Origin: Lachnospiraceae bacterium OF09-6
GTDB taxonomy: Bacteria; Bacillota; Clostridia; Lachnospirales; Lachnospiraceae
NCBI GenBank assembly: GCA_003435055.1
Contig: QUMM01000019.1
Span: 1-59,851, forward strand
Reading direction: 5' to 3'
Length of the DNA stretch: 59,851 bases
Part shown: piece by piece, positions 10,205 through 19,126 of the stretch
Position numbering within the stretch: position 1 is the stretch's first letter
Layout: the number at the start of each line of letters is the position of its first letter
Translations under genes and position numbers: made by a program
Notes under the pieces: generated by a model
Databases searched by the model: none
The model's input: the letters and a program-made list of their open reading frames with translations, nothing else
Told to the model about the DNA's origin: nothing

Positions 10205-10232
10205 AAGAACCCGTCGGAGATGACGGATTCTT
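10205..10232 (-). terminator. terminator after malic enzyme
   Basis: On the minus strand an 11-base stem (AAGAATCCGTC / GACGGGTTCTT, one G-T pair) with loop ATCTCC, followed by a run of T. It begins 4 bases after the malic enzyme stop. Confidence 0.85.
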
Positions 10233-10236
10233 CTTA

Positions 10237-11421
10237 TTATTTATTTTTAGATACGGCTACGCCAGTCTTTCTTGCTGTCTCTGCTACTGCTTTGGCTACT
10301 GCCGCTCCTACTCTCTTATCAAATGCCTTCGGAATGATATAATCCGGAGTCAGTTCTTCGTCTGTGATCAGTCCTGCCAGTGCTTCTGCTGCTGCAATCT
10401 TCATCTCATCATTGATGTCTTTTGCTCTGACATCAAATGCTCCGCGGAATACACCAGGGAATGCCAGCACGTTATTGATCTGGTTCGGGAAGTCGCTTCT
10501 TCCTGTTGCGATTACTTTTGCTCCACCTGCTTTTGCATCATCCGGGAAGATCTCCGGTGTCGGGTTTGCGCAGGCAAAGATGATGGCATCTTTTGCCATA
10601 GTTTTTACCATATCGGTAGTAACAGCACCAGGTGCGGAAACTCCGATAAATACATCTGCACCAACCAGCATATCTGCCAGAGAACCTGATTTTTTCTCTG
10701 GATTGGTAATCTTGCTCATCTCTTCTTTGACCGGATTCATGCCTTCTTTACGTCCTTCATAAATGGCGCCCTTACGGTCACAAAGTGTGATATTTTTTAT
10801 ACCTGCGGTTAACAACAGGCGGGCAATAGAGATCGCCGCTGCACCTGCACCATTCATGACCACACGAACTTCTTCTTTTTTCTTTCCAACCACTTTCAGT
10901 GCATTGGTCAGACCGGCCAGTGTAATAATCGCTGTTCCATGCTGGTCATCATGGAAGATCGGAATGTCACATTTTTCTTTTAACTTTTTCTCAATTTCAA
11001 AACATCTTGGAGCAGAGATGTCTTCCAGATTGACACCGCCAAAAGATCCGGAGATAAGATAGATAGTATTTACAATTTCATCTACATCATTACTCTTGAT
11101 GCAGAGAGGGAACGCATCTACATCACCAAATGCCTTAAACAGTACACACTTTCCTTCCATAACCGGCATACCTGCTTCCGGTCCGATATCTCCCAGTCCC
11201 AGTACCGCAGATCCATCTGTTACTACCAGACACATATTCCATCTTCTGGTCAGTTCATAAGACTTATTCACATCCTTCTGGATTTCCAGACAAGGCTGCG
11301 CAACACCCGGTGTGTACGCAAGGGAAAGGTCATCTTTATTCTCTACCGGCACTCTGGTCACTACTTCGATCTTGCCTTTCCATTCTCCATGTAACTTTAA
11401 TGATTCTTTTGCGTAATCCAT
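10237..11421 (-). CDS. NAD(P)-dependent malic enzyme
   Basis: About 394 residues. Oxidative decarboxylation of malate to pyruvate. Seen: SLAYTPGVAQPCLEI, VVTDGSAVLGLGDIGPEA, metal-binding IFHDDQHGTA, the nucleotide-binding NGAGAAAISIARLL, and CANPTPEIFPDDA. The short bacterial form is the expected size. I start at the ATG after GGAGGAGAAG; an upstream ATG five codons earlier lies inside that ribosome site. It follows an Ldh-family dehydrogenase under a FadR-type operator, so the pair likely handles malate or lactate. Confidence 0.92.
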   Translation of the reverse strand: MDYAKESLKLHGEWKGKIEVVTRVPVENKDDLSLAYTPGVAQPCLEIQKDVNKSYELTRRWNMCLVVTDGSAVLGLGDIGPEAGMPVMEGKCVLFKAFGDVDAFPLCIKSNDVDEIVNTIYLISGSFGGVNLEDISAPRCFEIEKKLKEKCDIPIFHDDQHGTAIITLAGLTNALKVVGKKKEEVRVVMNGAGAAAISIARLLLTAGIKNITLCDRKGAIYEGRKEGMNPVKEEMSKITNPEKKSGSLADMLVGADVFIGVSAPGAVTTDMVKTMAKDAIIFACANPTPEIFPDDAKAGGAKVIATGRSDFPNQINNVLAFPGVFRGAFDVRAKDINDEMKIAAAEALAGLITDEELTPDYIIPKAFDKRVGAAVAKAVAETARKTGVAVSKNK

Positions 11422-11499
11422 CCTCTTCTCCTCCATGAGATCTTCTAAATTTCATTCGATATGAATTTTATCACTGTATGATTGTAACTGTCAAAGTTT

Positions 11500-12630
11500 T
11501 TAATAATTTCCGGTAAAGAATTTGCTGTCCTGCGGCAGTTCATAGTCTGCAAAATATTTGTGGAAATCCAGTTTCAGATAGCTGCACAGATTTCCAAGTT
11601 CTACCATGGTATTATCATTTACTGGAATACCATGTTCCATTCTCTCTTTTTCTGCCAGCACTTCTTTTTCTCCATGGGTGTAGATTCGACTCTTTCCTTC
11701 TGCCTTCGGGCTTTCCCGAAGTGCTTCCAGAAAGTCTGAAAAATGCTTGCGGATTTCATCCGGGTTGCCAAAGACAGCCGGGTTGATCGCGATAAATCCG
11801 TGGCAGATTCCAGTCTTATCCGGGAAGGTACAGCAATGGTCTGATGTTACACCCATGGATAAAATGGAGCTGAATAACTCACACAGCATACCGTAACCAT
11901 AGCCTTTATGGCTTCCTGTTACCTCTTCGTTTCCGCCAAGCGGCATGATTCCACCGCCTTTTTTGGAAACAATATTAGACAGGACATCCGGTGCATTTGT
12001 GCTGGCGTGTCCGTCTTTATCAAGTGCCCAGCCTTCTGGAAGTGGTTTTTCCATTTTATTGTACATCTCCAGTTTTCCTCTGGTCACCACGGTTGTGGAA
12101 CAGTCAAAGAAAAACGGGTATGGGTCTGCAGGCATAGCCACTGCAATTGGATTGGAACCGAGCATTGCTTTCCTTCCAAAGGTTGGAACCATGATGGCCT
12201 CTGAGTTTGTGCATGCCATACCAAGAAGTCCTTCTTCACTGGCCATCTTCGCATAATAACCTGCAATTCCAAAATGATTGGATTCTCTTACACTGACCAT
12301 GCCGACGCCGGTCTGCTTTGCCTTTTCGATTGCCTTCTTCATAGCAAAGATACTGATCAGCTGTCCCATCCCATTATGTCCGTCAATCACCGCAGAAACC
12401 GGTGTCTCAAACACTACTTCAGGCACCGCATGAGGATGGATTGTTCCCTTTTCAATTCCCTTATGGTAACGCACCATTCTCTGCATTCCATGACTCTCAA
12501 TGCCATACAGATCAGCTGTCAGAAGTACATCTTTGATCTCATTGCTCTCTTCTTCTGAGAATCCAAATGCCTGAAATACATCTTTGCAAAACTGATTTAA
12601 GGTATCATATGACCACGTTACATATCCCAT
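11500..12630 (-). CDS. Ldh family oxidoreductase (malate/L-lactate dehydrogenase type)
   Basis: A 376-residue member of the NAD(P)-dependent malate/ureidoglycolate/L-sulfolactate dehydrogenase family, unrelated to classic LDH. Typical text: TADLYGIESHGMQRM with the catalytic-region histidine, VRESNHFGIAGYYA, CTNSEAIMVP, GSHKGYGYGML. Substrate cannot be fixed from sequence; malic enzyme directly downstream favours malate. Its promoter holds two TGGT-N3-ACCA operators for the divergently placed control of a GntR regulator encoded just upstream on the same strand. Confidence 0.85.
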   Translation of the reverse strand: MGYVTWSYDTLNQFCKDVFQAFGFSEEESNEIKDVLLTADLYGIESHGMQRMVRYHKGIEKGTIHPHAVPEVVFETPVSAVIDGHNGMGQLISIFAMKKAIEKAKQTGVGMVSVRESNHFGIAGYYAKMASEEGLLGMACTNSEAIMVPTFGRKAMLGSNPIAVAMPADPYPFFFDCSTTVVTRGKLEMYNKMEKPLPEGWALDKDGHASTNAPDVLSNIVSKKGGGIMPLGGNEEVTGSHKGYGYGMLCELFSSILSMGVTSDHCCTFPDKTGICHGFIAINPAVFGNPDEIRKHFSDFLEALRESPKAEGKSRIYTHGEKEVLAEKERMEHGIPVNDNTMVELGNLCSYLKLDFHKYFADYELPQDSKFFTGNY

Positions 12631-12669
12631 AGTAAAAGTCCCCCTTCGTCCGGTCTTCCAATCATTTTT

Positions 12670-12723
12670 ATTGGTATTACCAATTTATGAATTGATTATA
12701 CCACTGGTCTTACCAAAATTCAA
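12670..12723 (-). promoter_or_regulatory. promoter with two FadR/GntR-type operators
   Basis: On the minus strand TTGAAT (12718-12723), a 17-base spacer and TATAAT (12695-12700). One operator, TGGTCTTACCA on the plus strand (12705-12715), fills the spacer; a second, ATTGGTATTACCAAT (12670-12684), a perfect palindrome, lies just after the transcription start. The centres are 33 bases apart, about three helical turns. TGGT-N3-ACCA is the classic FadR-subfamily operator, so this should be the target of the adjacent regulator. Confidence 0.8.
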
Positions 12724-12737
12724 GAGGACTTTATAAG

Positions 12738-13462
12738 TTAATTTTTTAACTTTTCGTCTTTTTCTCTCTGCATTTCTTCCATATATTTTTCAATGGTTTC
12801 CATATGTTCTGACATACAGCTTTGCGCTGCGGCAGTCTCCCCTGCGATAATCGCTTCTACCAGACGCTGATGCTGTTCATCTACTTCTCTTGCTGACTGT
12901 TTTTTCTGCATAATATAATTTCTTGTTCCGGATATGATGCTCTCGGTCAGCTGATCGGCTGCAGTCAGCACGCTGTACAACATAGGATTATCTGCCATCT
13001 GGCAATCTTCTGGTGCAGCTGCTTATCCAGTTCTCCACGATCACTCTCCAGCTCTGCTGCATCCAGCCTGGCCAGAATCATCCGCAGCTCTGCCGCATCC
13101 AACGGTGTACAGTTTCTGGCTGCCAGAATGGCAGTCTCACGCTCCAGTGCTGCACGCAGCTGCTGATTTTGCTTCAGATATCCGTTATTTAACCGGAACA
13201 TCAGGGACAGCGGACCGATCAGCCAGGTGTCCAGTCTGTCGGTGATATAATTACCTCCTCCCGGTACGGATTTCACAATTCCCAAAAGCTCCAGTGCACG
13301 GAGCACTTCCCGTACTGCCGGTCTGGATACCCCCATGCTCTCTGCTATCATTCGTTCGGCAGGCAATGCATCGCCCGCTTTCAGTTCTCCCGACTGAATA
13401 TTTTCTATGATCTGACCAAGGATGGCGTCAAAAGCCCGCTCCTCTCCGATTTTCGTAAACAT
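12738..13462 (-). CDS. FadR-subfamily GntR regulator (frameshifted near 12999)
   Basis: An N-terminal winged helix (AGDALPAERMIAESMGVSR, then VREVLRALELLGIV, then VPGGGNYI) and a helical FCD ligand domain (LDKQLHQKIARM, later VDEQHQRLVEAI and SEHMETIEKY). The frame breaks after HQKIAR; one A missing near 12999 restores a 241-residue protein. The start is the ATG after GGAGGAAGAG. Operators of matching type lie 20-70 bases downstream in front of the Ldh-family gene, so it is probably a malate/lactate-type repressor of that gene and malic enzyme. Confidence 0.88.
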
Positions 13463-13614
13463 TTCTCTTCCTCCACATCTTCGGCCGCAATTATTCAACT
13501 TTTCGTATCTGTTCAGTCTTTTCACAGGACAGTGAATTCTGAACAGTTACAACTTGTCTTTTTATAGTACCATTTCCGAAAGGCTTCATCAATGGGCGTT
13601 TTCACGTTTTTTCT

Positions 13615-13643
13615 TTGACATACACTGACAAATCTGGTATACT
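13615..13643 (+). promoter_or_regulatory. tRNA-Ser promoter
   Basis: TTGACA (13615-13620), a 17-base spacer and TATACT (13638-13643), 17 bases before the tRNA. Confidence 0.8.
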
Positions 13644-13659
13644 GATGTACGCAATCTGG

Positions 13660-13745
13660 GGAGAGTTGTCCGAGTGGTTTAAGGTGCGGCTCTCGAAAAG
13701 CCGTGTGGCTAATACCCACCGAGGGTTCGAATCCCTTGCTCTCCG
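13660..13745 (+). tRNA. tRNA-Ser (anticodon CGA)
   Basis: The acceptor arms GGAGAGT and GCTCTCC pair, with G as discriminator. The anticodon loop CTCGAAA gives CGA, reading UCG. A long variable arm (GTGTGGCTAATACCCAC region) is typical of serine tRNA, and the T-loop GGTTCGAATCC is present. CCA is not encoded. It has its own promoter and terminator. Confidence 0.96.
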
Positions 13746-13752
13746 TTTTGCT

Positions 13753-13778
13753 GCCGGTTGGATCTCAACCGGCTTTTT
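13753..13778 (+). terminator. terminator after tRNA-Ser
   Basis: A 7-base perfect stem GCCGGTT / AACCGGC with a 7-base loop, followed by TTTTT. The HAD gene ribosome site begins about 10 bases later, so some readthrough probably feeds that gene. Confidence 0.8.
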
Positions 13779-13797
13779 CATTACACAGGAGGTAGAT

Positions 13798-14453
13798 ATG
13801 TTTTCTAATAATATAGACAGTATTATTTTTGATGTAGATGGGACTCTCTGGGATTCCACAGAAGTAGTGGCCATTGGTTACAACCGTGCTCTGGAGACTT
13901 ATACAGATCTGCCGGTTCGTGTGGATGGGACCAGATTAATGAAACTGTTTGGCAAGCCAATGGATCAGATCTTCGCAGAGCTTCTGCCAGAGCTTTCTGC
14001 CGAACAGCAGCACTACATTTCCGAAAAATGTGTGATTCTGGAGGAGGAAGAACTGGAAAAGGCTGATCCAAAACTGCTGCTTTACCCTGGCATCGAAGAA
14101 ATGTTCCAGAAGTTATCTGAAAAGCTGCCTCTTTTTATTGTCAGCAATTGCCAGTGTGGCTATATTGAACAGTTCCTGAGAAAAAACCATTTTGAGTCTT
14201 ATATTACGGATCATCTTTGCTTTGGGCAGACCGGTACCTCCAAAGGTCAGACGATCCTGCGCCTGATGAAAGAAAATCATCTGAAGGATCCTGTCTATGT
14301 CGGGGATACACTGGCGATGCCAGTGCGTGTAAAGAAGCCGGCATTCCATTTATTCTGGCAGAATATGGCTTTGGTGAAGTGGCTGATCCGGATGCCAGCA
14401 TTCAGAAACCTCTGGATCTGGTGGATCTGTTGCAAATAAAAACCTTTGATTGA
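13798..14453 (+). CDS. HAD family hydrolase (frameshifted near 14310)
   Basis: A phosphoglycolate-phosphatase-like HAD enzyme: motif I IIFDVDGTLWDS, motif II IVSNCQCGY, and motif IV near VYVGDT followed, after the frame break, by GDASACKEAGIPF. One base missing near 14310 restores a 218-residue protein ending DLVDLLQIKTFD. A C1-type helical cap lies between motifs I and II. AGGAGG precedes the ATG at 13798. The substrate is not evident. Its stop codon overlaps the -35 box of the SRP RNA promoter. Confidence 0.85.
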
Positions 14454-14478
14454 CAAAAGTCCGGAAACAAGGTATAGT
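14450..14478 (+). promoter_or_regulatory. SRP RNA promoter
   Basis: TTGACA (14450-14455), a 17-base spacer and TATAGT (14473-14478), ten bases before the RNA start. The -35 box overlaps the stop codon of the HAD gene. Confidence 0.8.
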
Positions 14479-14487
14479 ATGAACTAT

Positions 14488-14749
14488 CCACGCAGCCGGG
14501 GAGATAGCGGTGCCCTGTACCTGCAATCCGCTACAGCAGGGGTGATACCAATCCGAGGGCTCTTGGCTGTGGAGCTGCCCTTTATAAGTGGCGTTGACGT
14601 CTGGGTCTTGCACAACAGGAATCTGTGAACCGTGTCAGGTCAGGAATGGAGCAGCACTAAGCAGAAGCTCTTGTGTGATGCGAGGGTGCCTGGACCGAGT
14701 TAACTGTAGAGGTAACGTCCATGGCCGGAATTCGAAGTGCGGTGCGTGG
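14488..14749 (+). ncRNA. ffs: signal recognition particle RNA, large bacterial type
   Basis: About 262 nt. The ends pair (CCACGCA / TGCGTGG). The Alu-domain start (GCGGTGCCCTGTACCTGCAA) and the S-domain text GTGTCAGGTCAGGAATGGAG followed by CAGCACTAAG, with the asymmetric and symmetric loops that bind Ffh, are seen. The large form with an Alu domain is what Clostridia and Bacilli use. Confidence 0.95.
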
Positions 14750-14752
14750 TGA

Positions 14753-14815
14753 AAAAACAGAGTTTATGTATGATTCATAAGAGATTGGATTGTACATAAG
14801 CTCTGTTTTTCTGAG
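14753..14815 (+). terminator. terminator after SRP RNA
   Basis: Long paired arms, AAAAACAGAGTTTATGTA and TACATAAGCTCTGTTTTT, with a 22-base loop and a T run at the end. Confidence 0.75.
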
Positions 14816-14870
14816 TAAAGATATTTTAAAGAGTGTTCATATGTTCACTCATATAGAAAGGATGATGAAA

Positions 14871-15728
14871 ATGATCATAGATTGTTTATTGGATGCACTG
14901 CATGACAGCATCAAACTGGTTCCTTTCCTGCTTCTGACTTATTTCCTGATGGAAGAACTGGAACATCATACCGGAGGAAAAGTGCAGCAAAGGATCCGCC
15001 AGGCAGGGGATCTCGGACCTTTATGGGGCGGTATTCTTGGAATCCTTCCGCAATGTGGATTTTCAGCTGCTGCATCCAGTCTGTATGCAGGAAGAGTCAT
15101 TACAATAGGAACGTTGTTTTCTGTATATCTTTCCACATCAGATGAAATGCTTCCGATTTTTCTTTCAGAAAAAGTGCCGATGGAAACCATCCTGAAGATT
15201 CTCGCCGTGAAAGTTATCATTGCTGTCATCTCCGGATTTGCAGTAGAATTTGCTTACCTGCATCTGATCCACCATAAGGAAAAGGACCTGGATATCCACA
15301 CGGTATGCGAAGAAGAACACTGCAGCTGTGAAGATGGTGCTCTGCAGTCAGCGATTACTCATACCGTGAAGATCTTTGTCTTTATTTTCCTGATTTCCGC
15401 AGCATTGAATCTTCTGATCGGATATGCGGGAGAAGAAAGTATCGCTGCTATCTTCCAGGGTACACCGGTCATGGGGGAAGCTGTGGCTGCATTAGTAGGA
15501 TTAATTCCAAACTGTGCCTCTTCGGTAGTGATCACACAGCTATATCTGCAGCATATCATCAGTGCCGGAGCTCTTATGAGCGGACTGCTGGTCAATGCAG
15601 GAGTTGGATTACTGATTCTGTTTCGATTAAACCGTCATTGGAAAAAAAATCTATGCATTGTAGGTACACTGTATGCATTAGGCGTATTCTGGGGAATTGT
15701 CATTGAAATGAGCGGGATTTTGTTTTAA
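14871..15728 (+). CDS. predicted heavy-metal exporter, ArsP_2 / putative manganese transporter family
   Basis: About 285 residues with roughly eight to ten membrane segments. The repeated motifs GILPQCGFSAAASSLYAGR (N half) and LIPNCASSVVITQLYL (C half) are the paired half-repeats of this family. A loop rich in His, Glu and Cys (HHKEKDLDIH, CEEEHCSCED) between the halves probably binds metal. Start: ATG at 14871, nine bases after GAAAGG; upstream ATGs at 14862 and 14865 sit against the ribosome site. The metal is not known. Upstream, GTTCATAT is followed at once by GTTCACTCATAT, a possible metal-sensor site. Confidence 0.75.
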   Translation: MIIDCLLDALHDSIKLVPFLLLTYFLMEELEHHTGGKVQQRIRQAGDLGPLWGGILGILPQCGFSAAASSLYAGRVITIGTLFSVYLSTSDEMLPIFLSEKVPMETILKILAVKVIIAVISGFAVEFAYLHLIHHKEKDLDIHTVCEEEHCSCEDGALQSAITHTVKIFVFIFLISAALNLLIGYAGEESIAAIFQGTPVMGEAVAALVGLIPNCASSVVITQLYLQHIISAGALMSGLLVNAGVGLLILFRLNRHWKKNLCIVGTLYALGVFWGIVIEMSGILF

Positions 15729-15735
15729 AAAACTG

Positions 15736-15780
15736 GAGCCAGTAGGTATATCGGTATGATATACACTACTGGCTCTTTTT
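15736..15780. terminator. bidirectional terminator between exporter and UroD genes
   Basis: Stem GAGCCAGTAG-TATATC / GATATA-CTACTGGCTC with a small loop and TTTTT at the right. A-rich text at the left supplies T on the minus strand, so it can end both convergent transcripts. Confidence 0.85.
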
Positions 15781-15792
15781 ATAGACTAATTT

Positions 15793-16782
15793 TTATTTTA
15801 CAGGATGTTCCTGTGCATATTGATGCCCGTATTTGTTCAGTTCATCCAAGTATATTTCATTGTTCCATTTCCGGAAACAGCATCCATTCGCAATAGATGG
15901 GAAGAAAGGGCCACCAGGAATATATTCATCAAATGCCCGTCGCACTTCTGCACGAATTTCCTCTTCGGTAATATGCTCTATATCAATCTTTGGTCCGTCA
16001 ATTCCACCAATCATTGGCAGTTTTCCTTTTGTTACTCTCTGAATTTCCACAATATTATTTTGCGGAATTGTTCCCTGCCAGATATCGATACCGATTTCTA
16101 TCATATCTTCTACTAATGGCTGGCAGATACAGTCTGCATGATGAATAAACATAATTCCTTCATCATGGGCCGCCTGCACGATTTCTTTATGAAGTGGCTT
16201 AATCAGTCTTCTCCACAAATTAGGCGGGAGAAATACGTTTTGTTTGGATCCCCAGTCGTCATGATAAAATACTACGTCCGGATGAAGATGTTTTCCTGCA
16301 AGACGGAAATATTCGATTTTATAATCCGCAATTTTTCTTAAAATAGCTGCCATCTCATCTTCGTATTCCATATAATTGATAAATGCGTTCTGCATTCCCA
16401 TCAAATGGTGTGTTCTTTCAAAAATGCCGCCAGAACTAAACAATGCACAAAATTTTTCTTTACGATTCACTTCTTTTGCTTTTGCTTCTGCCGCACTCCA
16501 GTCCAGATCTTTTAATGTTGGTACTTTTAATTCTTTTTCCCAGTTTTCAATATCTTTTATCACTGCTGTTTCATCATTCACAACGGGATGTGCTCCCGGT
16601 GCCCCTGGTTTAAAACAGTATGCGGTTCCCCATGCATCATAATGAATTTGTCCGTCCTGTGGAATACGGTCACGCATAAAGACCGGATCCAGTGCAAAAT
16701 CAAGTGATGGCATAAAATCTCCATAATAGTCTGGCTGTTCTCCATGTAACACAGCCATCATGTTTTCTCTCATCGTCAGCAT
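15793..16782 (-). CDS. uroporphyrinogen decarboxylase family protein (MtaA/CmuA-like), copy 3
   Basis: A 329-residue UroD-fold protein. It lacks the substrate arginines of true UroD and resembles methyltransferases of the MtaA/CmuA branch: FYHDDWGSKQ, then FIHHADCICQPLVEDM, whose H-x-C is the zinc pair, and IGGIDGPKIDI. Such proteins move methyl groups to or from a corrinoid or thiol. It is the last gene of a leftward row, but an intergenic hairpin at 16811-16840 probably lowers its share of the transcript. AGGAGGAGG lies before the ATG. Confidence 0.8.
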   Translation of the reverse strand: MLTMRENMMAVLHGEQPDYYGDFMPSLDFALDPVFMRDRIPQDGQIHYDAWGTAYCFKPGAPGAHPVVNDETAVIKDIENWEKELKVPTLKDLDWSAAEAKAKEVNRKEKFCALFSSGGIFERTHHLMGMQNAFINYMEYEDEMAAILRKIADYKIEYFRLAGKHLHPDVVFYHDDWGSKQNVFLPPNLWRRLIKPLHKEIVQAAHDEGIMFIHHADCICQPLVEDMIEIGIDIWQGTIPQNNIVEIQRVTKGKLPMIGGIDGPKIDIEHITEEEIRAEVRRAFDEYIPGGPFFPSIANGCCFRKWNNEIYLDELNKYGHQYAQEHPVK

Positions 16783-16810
16783 ACTGATCTGGTTCCTCCT
16801 CCTTATAAAA

Positions 16811-16840
16811 GAAAAGGGGATTACTTCTCGAATCCCCTTT
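16811..16840 (-). terminator. terminator or attenuator between two UroD-family genes
   Basis: On the minus strand AAAGGGGATT / AATCCCCTTT, a 10-base perfect stem with an 8-base loop, then TCTTTT. It lies inside the gene row, so it ends most transcripts before copy 3 or holds the mRNA end. Confidence 0.8.
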
Positions 16841-16848
16841 GTTCCTCT

Positions 16849-17889
16849 TTACTTTGTTTTTTCAGTATCTGCCCGCGCATACACTGTTTTCTTCAACGAA
16901 CCTGGTTTGGGTGGTGGATTATACCCTGCTTTTTTCCACAATGGTGCATTATATTCATAAAGTGCATCAATCAATGGTTCGCTGATAGTTGGATCAATCA
17001 TGGTCGGGTGTGCCACCCATCCTCCTCCCGGTGCCATTAATTTGATACGATACATGATCTCATCATATCGCTCCTGATAGGTAGCCCCCTCTCGATCCAG
17101 GATTCCCTGATTGTCAAATCCTCCTACAAAACAAAGTCTGTCTCCGTATTTTTTCTTTAATTCATATGGATTGTTTGTAAGCTGAAGTGGATTTAATCCA
17201 TCAATACCAAGCTCCATAAAATCTTCTATCATTGGTGCCACATATCCACAGGAATGATGTTCATATAACATTCCCTGCGCATGCACCTCATCAATAATTC
17301 TCTTCAGCTGTGGCTTGATCATGTCTCTCCAGGTATCCAGAGACATAAACATTCGATTATTGCTGCCATAATCATCATGCATCTGGATCTTATCTGGCTT
17401 GTAATATTTTGCAATCAGTTTCACTTCTTCAATACGGTAATCTGCTATCGCAGTCAACAGACTTTCTGTTTCTTCTTCATCTGTCAGAAGATAGCACAGA
17501 GCATCTTCTATTCCTGTCATTGCATGAAGCTGTTCAAATAATCCATCTACGATAATCACACTCTGGATCTTGTTCTCTCTGTCCCAGTTCGCAGTATCCT
17601 TTGCAGCTCCGCCTTCCCAGTCATAGGTCTTTGGATCCGGGAATTTTATCACTTCTCTCCAGTCATTGATATCTTCCAGTAATTTTGTACCAACCGTAAC
17701 CATTGGCCCAGGCATACCTTTCTCAAATGTCCAGGACACCCCAAAGGCATCCACCGTTGTTCCAAATCCTGCTGGTCCTTCCGGAACACAGGACGGAAGA
17801 CAGGTATTCTGATCCAGTACCTGCGATGGTACCCATTCGGTTTTCTCATGGCGGTACGCTCTGAGAATATTTTCTCTTGCGGTTATCAT
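16849..17889 (-). CDS. uroporphyrinogen decarboxylase family protein, copy 2
   Basis: About 346 residues. It shares the layout of copy 3: TARENILRAYRHEKTEWVP at the start, QMHDDYGSNNRMF, YEHHSCGYVAPMIEDFMELG with the H-x-C zinc pair, and CFVGGFDNQGILDR. Start: the ATG preceded by GAGGCAGAT; an upstream ATG at 17946 overlaps the MFS gene. It follows the MFS gene by 31 bases. A demethylase or methyltransferase role is inferred from family and context; the methyl donor is unknown. Confidence 0.8.
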   Translation of the reverse strand: MITARENILRAYRHEKTEWVPSQVLDQNTCLPSCVPEGPAGFGTTVDAFGVSWTFEKGMPGPMVTVGTKLLEDINDWREVIKFPDPKTYDWEGGAAKDTANWDRENKIQSVIIVDGLFEQLHAMTGIEDALCYLLTDEEETESLLTAIADYRIEEVKLIAKYYKPDKIQMHDDYGSNNRMFMSLDTWRDMIKPQLKRIIDEVHAQGMLYEHHSCGYVAPMIEDFMELGIDGLNPLQLTNNPYELKKKYGDRLCFVGGFDNQGILDREGATYQERYDEIMYRIKLMAPGGGWVAHPTMIDPTISEPLIDALYEYNAPLWKKAGYNPPPKPGSLKKTVYARADTEKTK

Positions 17890-17920
17890 ATCTGCCTCAT
17901 CCTCTTTCTGTCTCAAAATT

Positions 17921-19099
17921 CTATACTTCTTTTTTCTTTCCGGCAAACAAAGTCAGACATACCAGTCCAATGATAACACCCACGATAATGGATACGGATG
18001 CAATCTGCCAGTCTGCACGATTCGCTGTAAGTCCAAGAGTTCCTTTGATAAATTTTAAAATGTATGCACACAGGAACTGGCCAACACCGGTGGCACATAC
18101 ATAAATGGAAATCGCTACCGGACTCTTAGATGGATGAGTAACAGATCCTGCTGCCAACAATGTCAAAGATGGATTGGTGAATCCAAATCCAAGGCCGAAA
18201 ATCGCAGATGCCACAAAGAACATCGGTACAGAATGTGCATTCAGTGCAATAAAGAAAGCGATACCTACAAATAAAATTGCAATGGCCGGTGTATATTTCT
18301 TCATAACTTTTGCAAAAACTACATAAACCAGACCTGCGATAAAGGAAAATGCAGTAAACATGCTCAGAATATTAGCTGCATCCAGAGCGGTACCAATCTC
18401 TTCACCTGTAATTACAAAAGTCATATCCTGCATATAAGAGAACTGAACCACATTCAAACAAAAACCAACTACTACTAAAATAGCCAGTCTTGAAGTGAGA
18501 GCTCCCTCTTTTTTGCCTTTGGCTGCCTGTACTCCGGTATCTGGCAGGAAAATAATTACAAATACCAGAATCGGAATTACCAGCAGGAATCCAAGGAATG
18601 CATATTGCCAGTTATAAGCAACCAGCATACCACCCATAGTCTGGAATACTACGCCTGCTGCTGCTCCAATTGCACTTTTCCATCCCATCATCGTGTCTTT
18701 TTTTGCGCCATCATACAGATCTGTAATCACTGCAGAAGCCAATGGGAAAATCAGTCCGTATCCTGCTCCAAATACCACACGGGTTGCAATCACAAATGTC
18801 AGGTTTGTTCCGAAAAATGCCGGTAAAATACCTGCAAATATCAGACATGCTGCAATAATGATACATTTTTTAATAGAAAACTTTGTTGTCATCCATCCGG
18901 ATACCAGCGAAAAAATACAAAGCATTAAAGATGGAATCGATGAAATCAACTTGATTGTTTCACCTGATGCATCCGGAAATGCCGCTGCGATTGCTGCCAG
19001 CGCCGGTGTTGTCATACTTGTGGTATACATTAAAAGTGCTACCATTAACGATGTTACCTGTACCATAACCCCCCATTTTGGTTTTGTCTGTTCACTCAT
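17921..19099 (-). CDS. MFS transporter
   Basis: A 392-residue permease with about twelve membrane segments. The GWMTTKFSIKK loop between segments 2 and 3 and RVVFGAGYGLIFPLAS in segment 4 are major-facilitator features. It lies between two UroD-family genes, 27 bases after one and 31 before the next, so it probably imports the compound these enzymes act on. Substrate unknown. Confidence 0.85.
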   Translation of the reverse strand: MSEQTKPKWGVMVQVTSLMVALLMYTTSMTTPALAAIAAAFPDASGETIKLISSIPSLMLCIFSLVSGWMTTKFSIKKCIIIAACLIFAGILPAFFGTNLTFVIATRVVFGAGYGLIFPLASAVITDLYDGAKKDTMMGWKSAIGAAAGVVFQTMGGMLVAYNWQYAFLGFLLVIPILVFVIIFLPDTGVQAAKGKKEGALTSRLAILVVVGFCLNVVQFSYMQDMTFVITGEEIGTALDAANILSMFTAFSFIAGLVYVVFAKVMKKYTPAIAILFVGIAFFIALNAHSVPMFFVASAIFGLGFGFTNPSLTLLAAGSVTHPSKSPVAISIYVCATGVGQFLCAYILKFIKGTLGLTANRADWQIASVSIIVGVIIGLVCLTLFAGKKKEV

Positions 19100-19126
19100 A
19101 ACACGTTTCCTCCTTCATATTTGTTT

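Noticed and set aside
10105..10689. Plus-strand open frame opposite malic enzyme
   Set aside because: Cys-rich shadow of a well-conserved gene on the other strand, without ribosome site.
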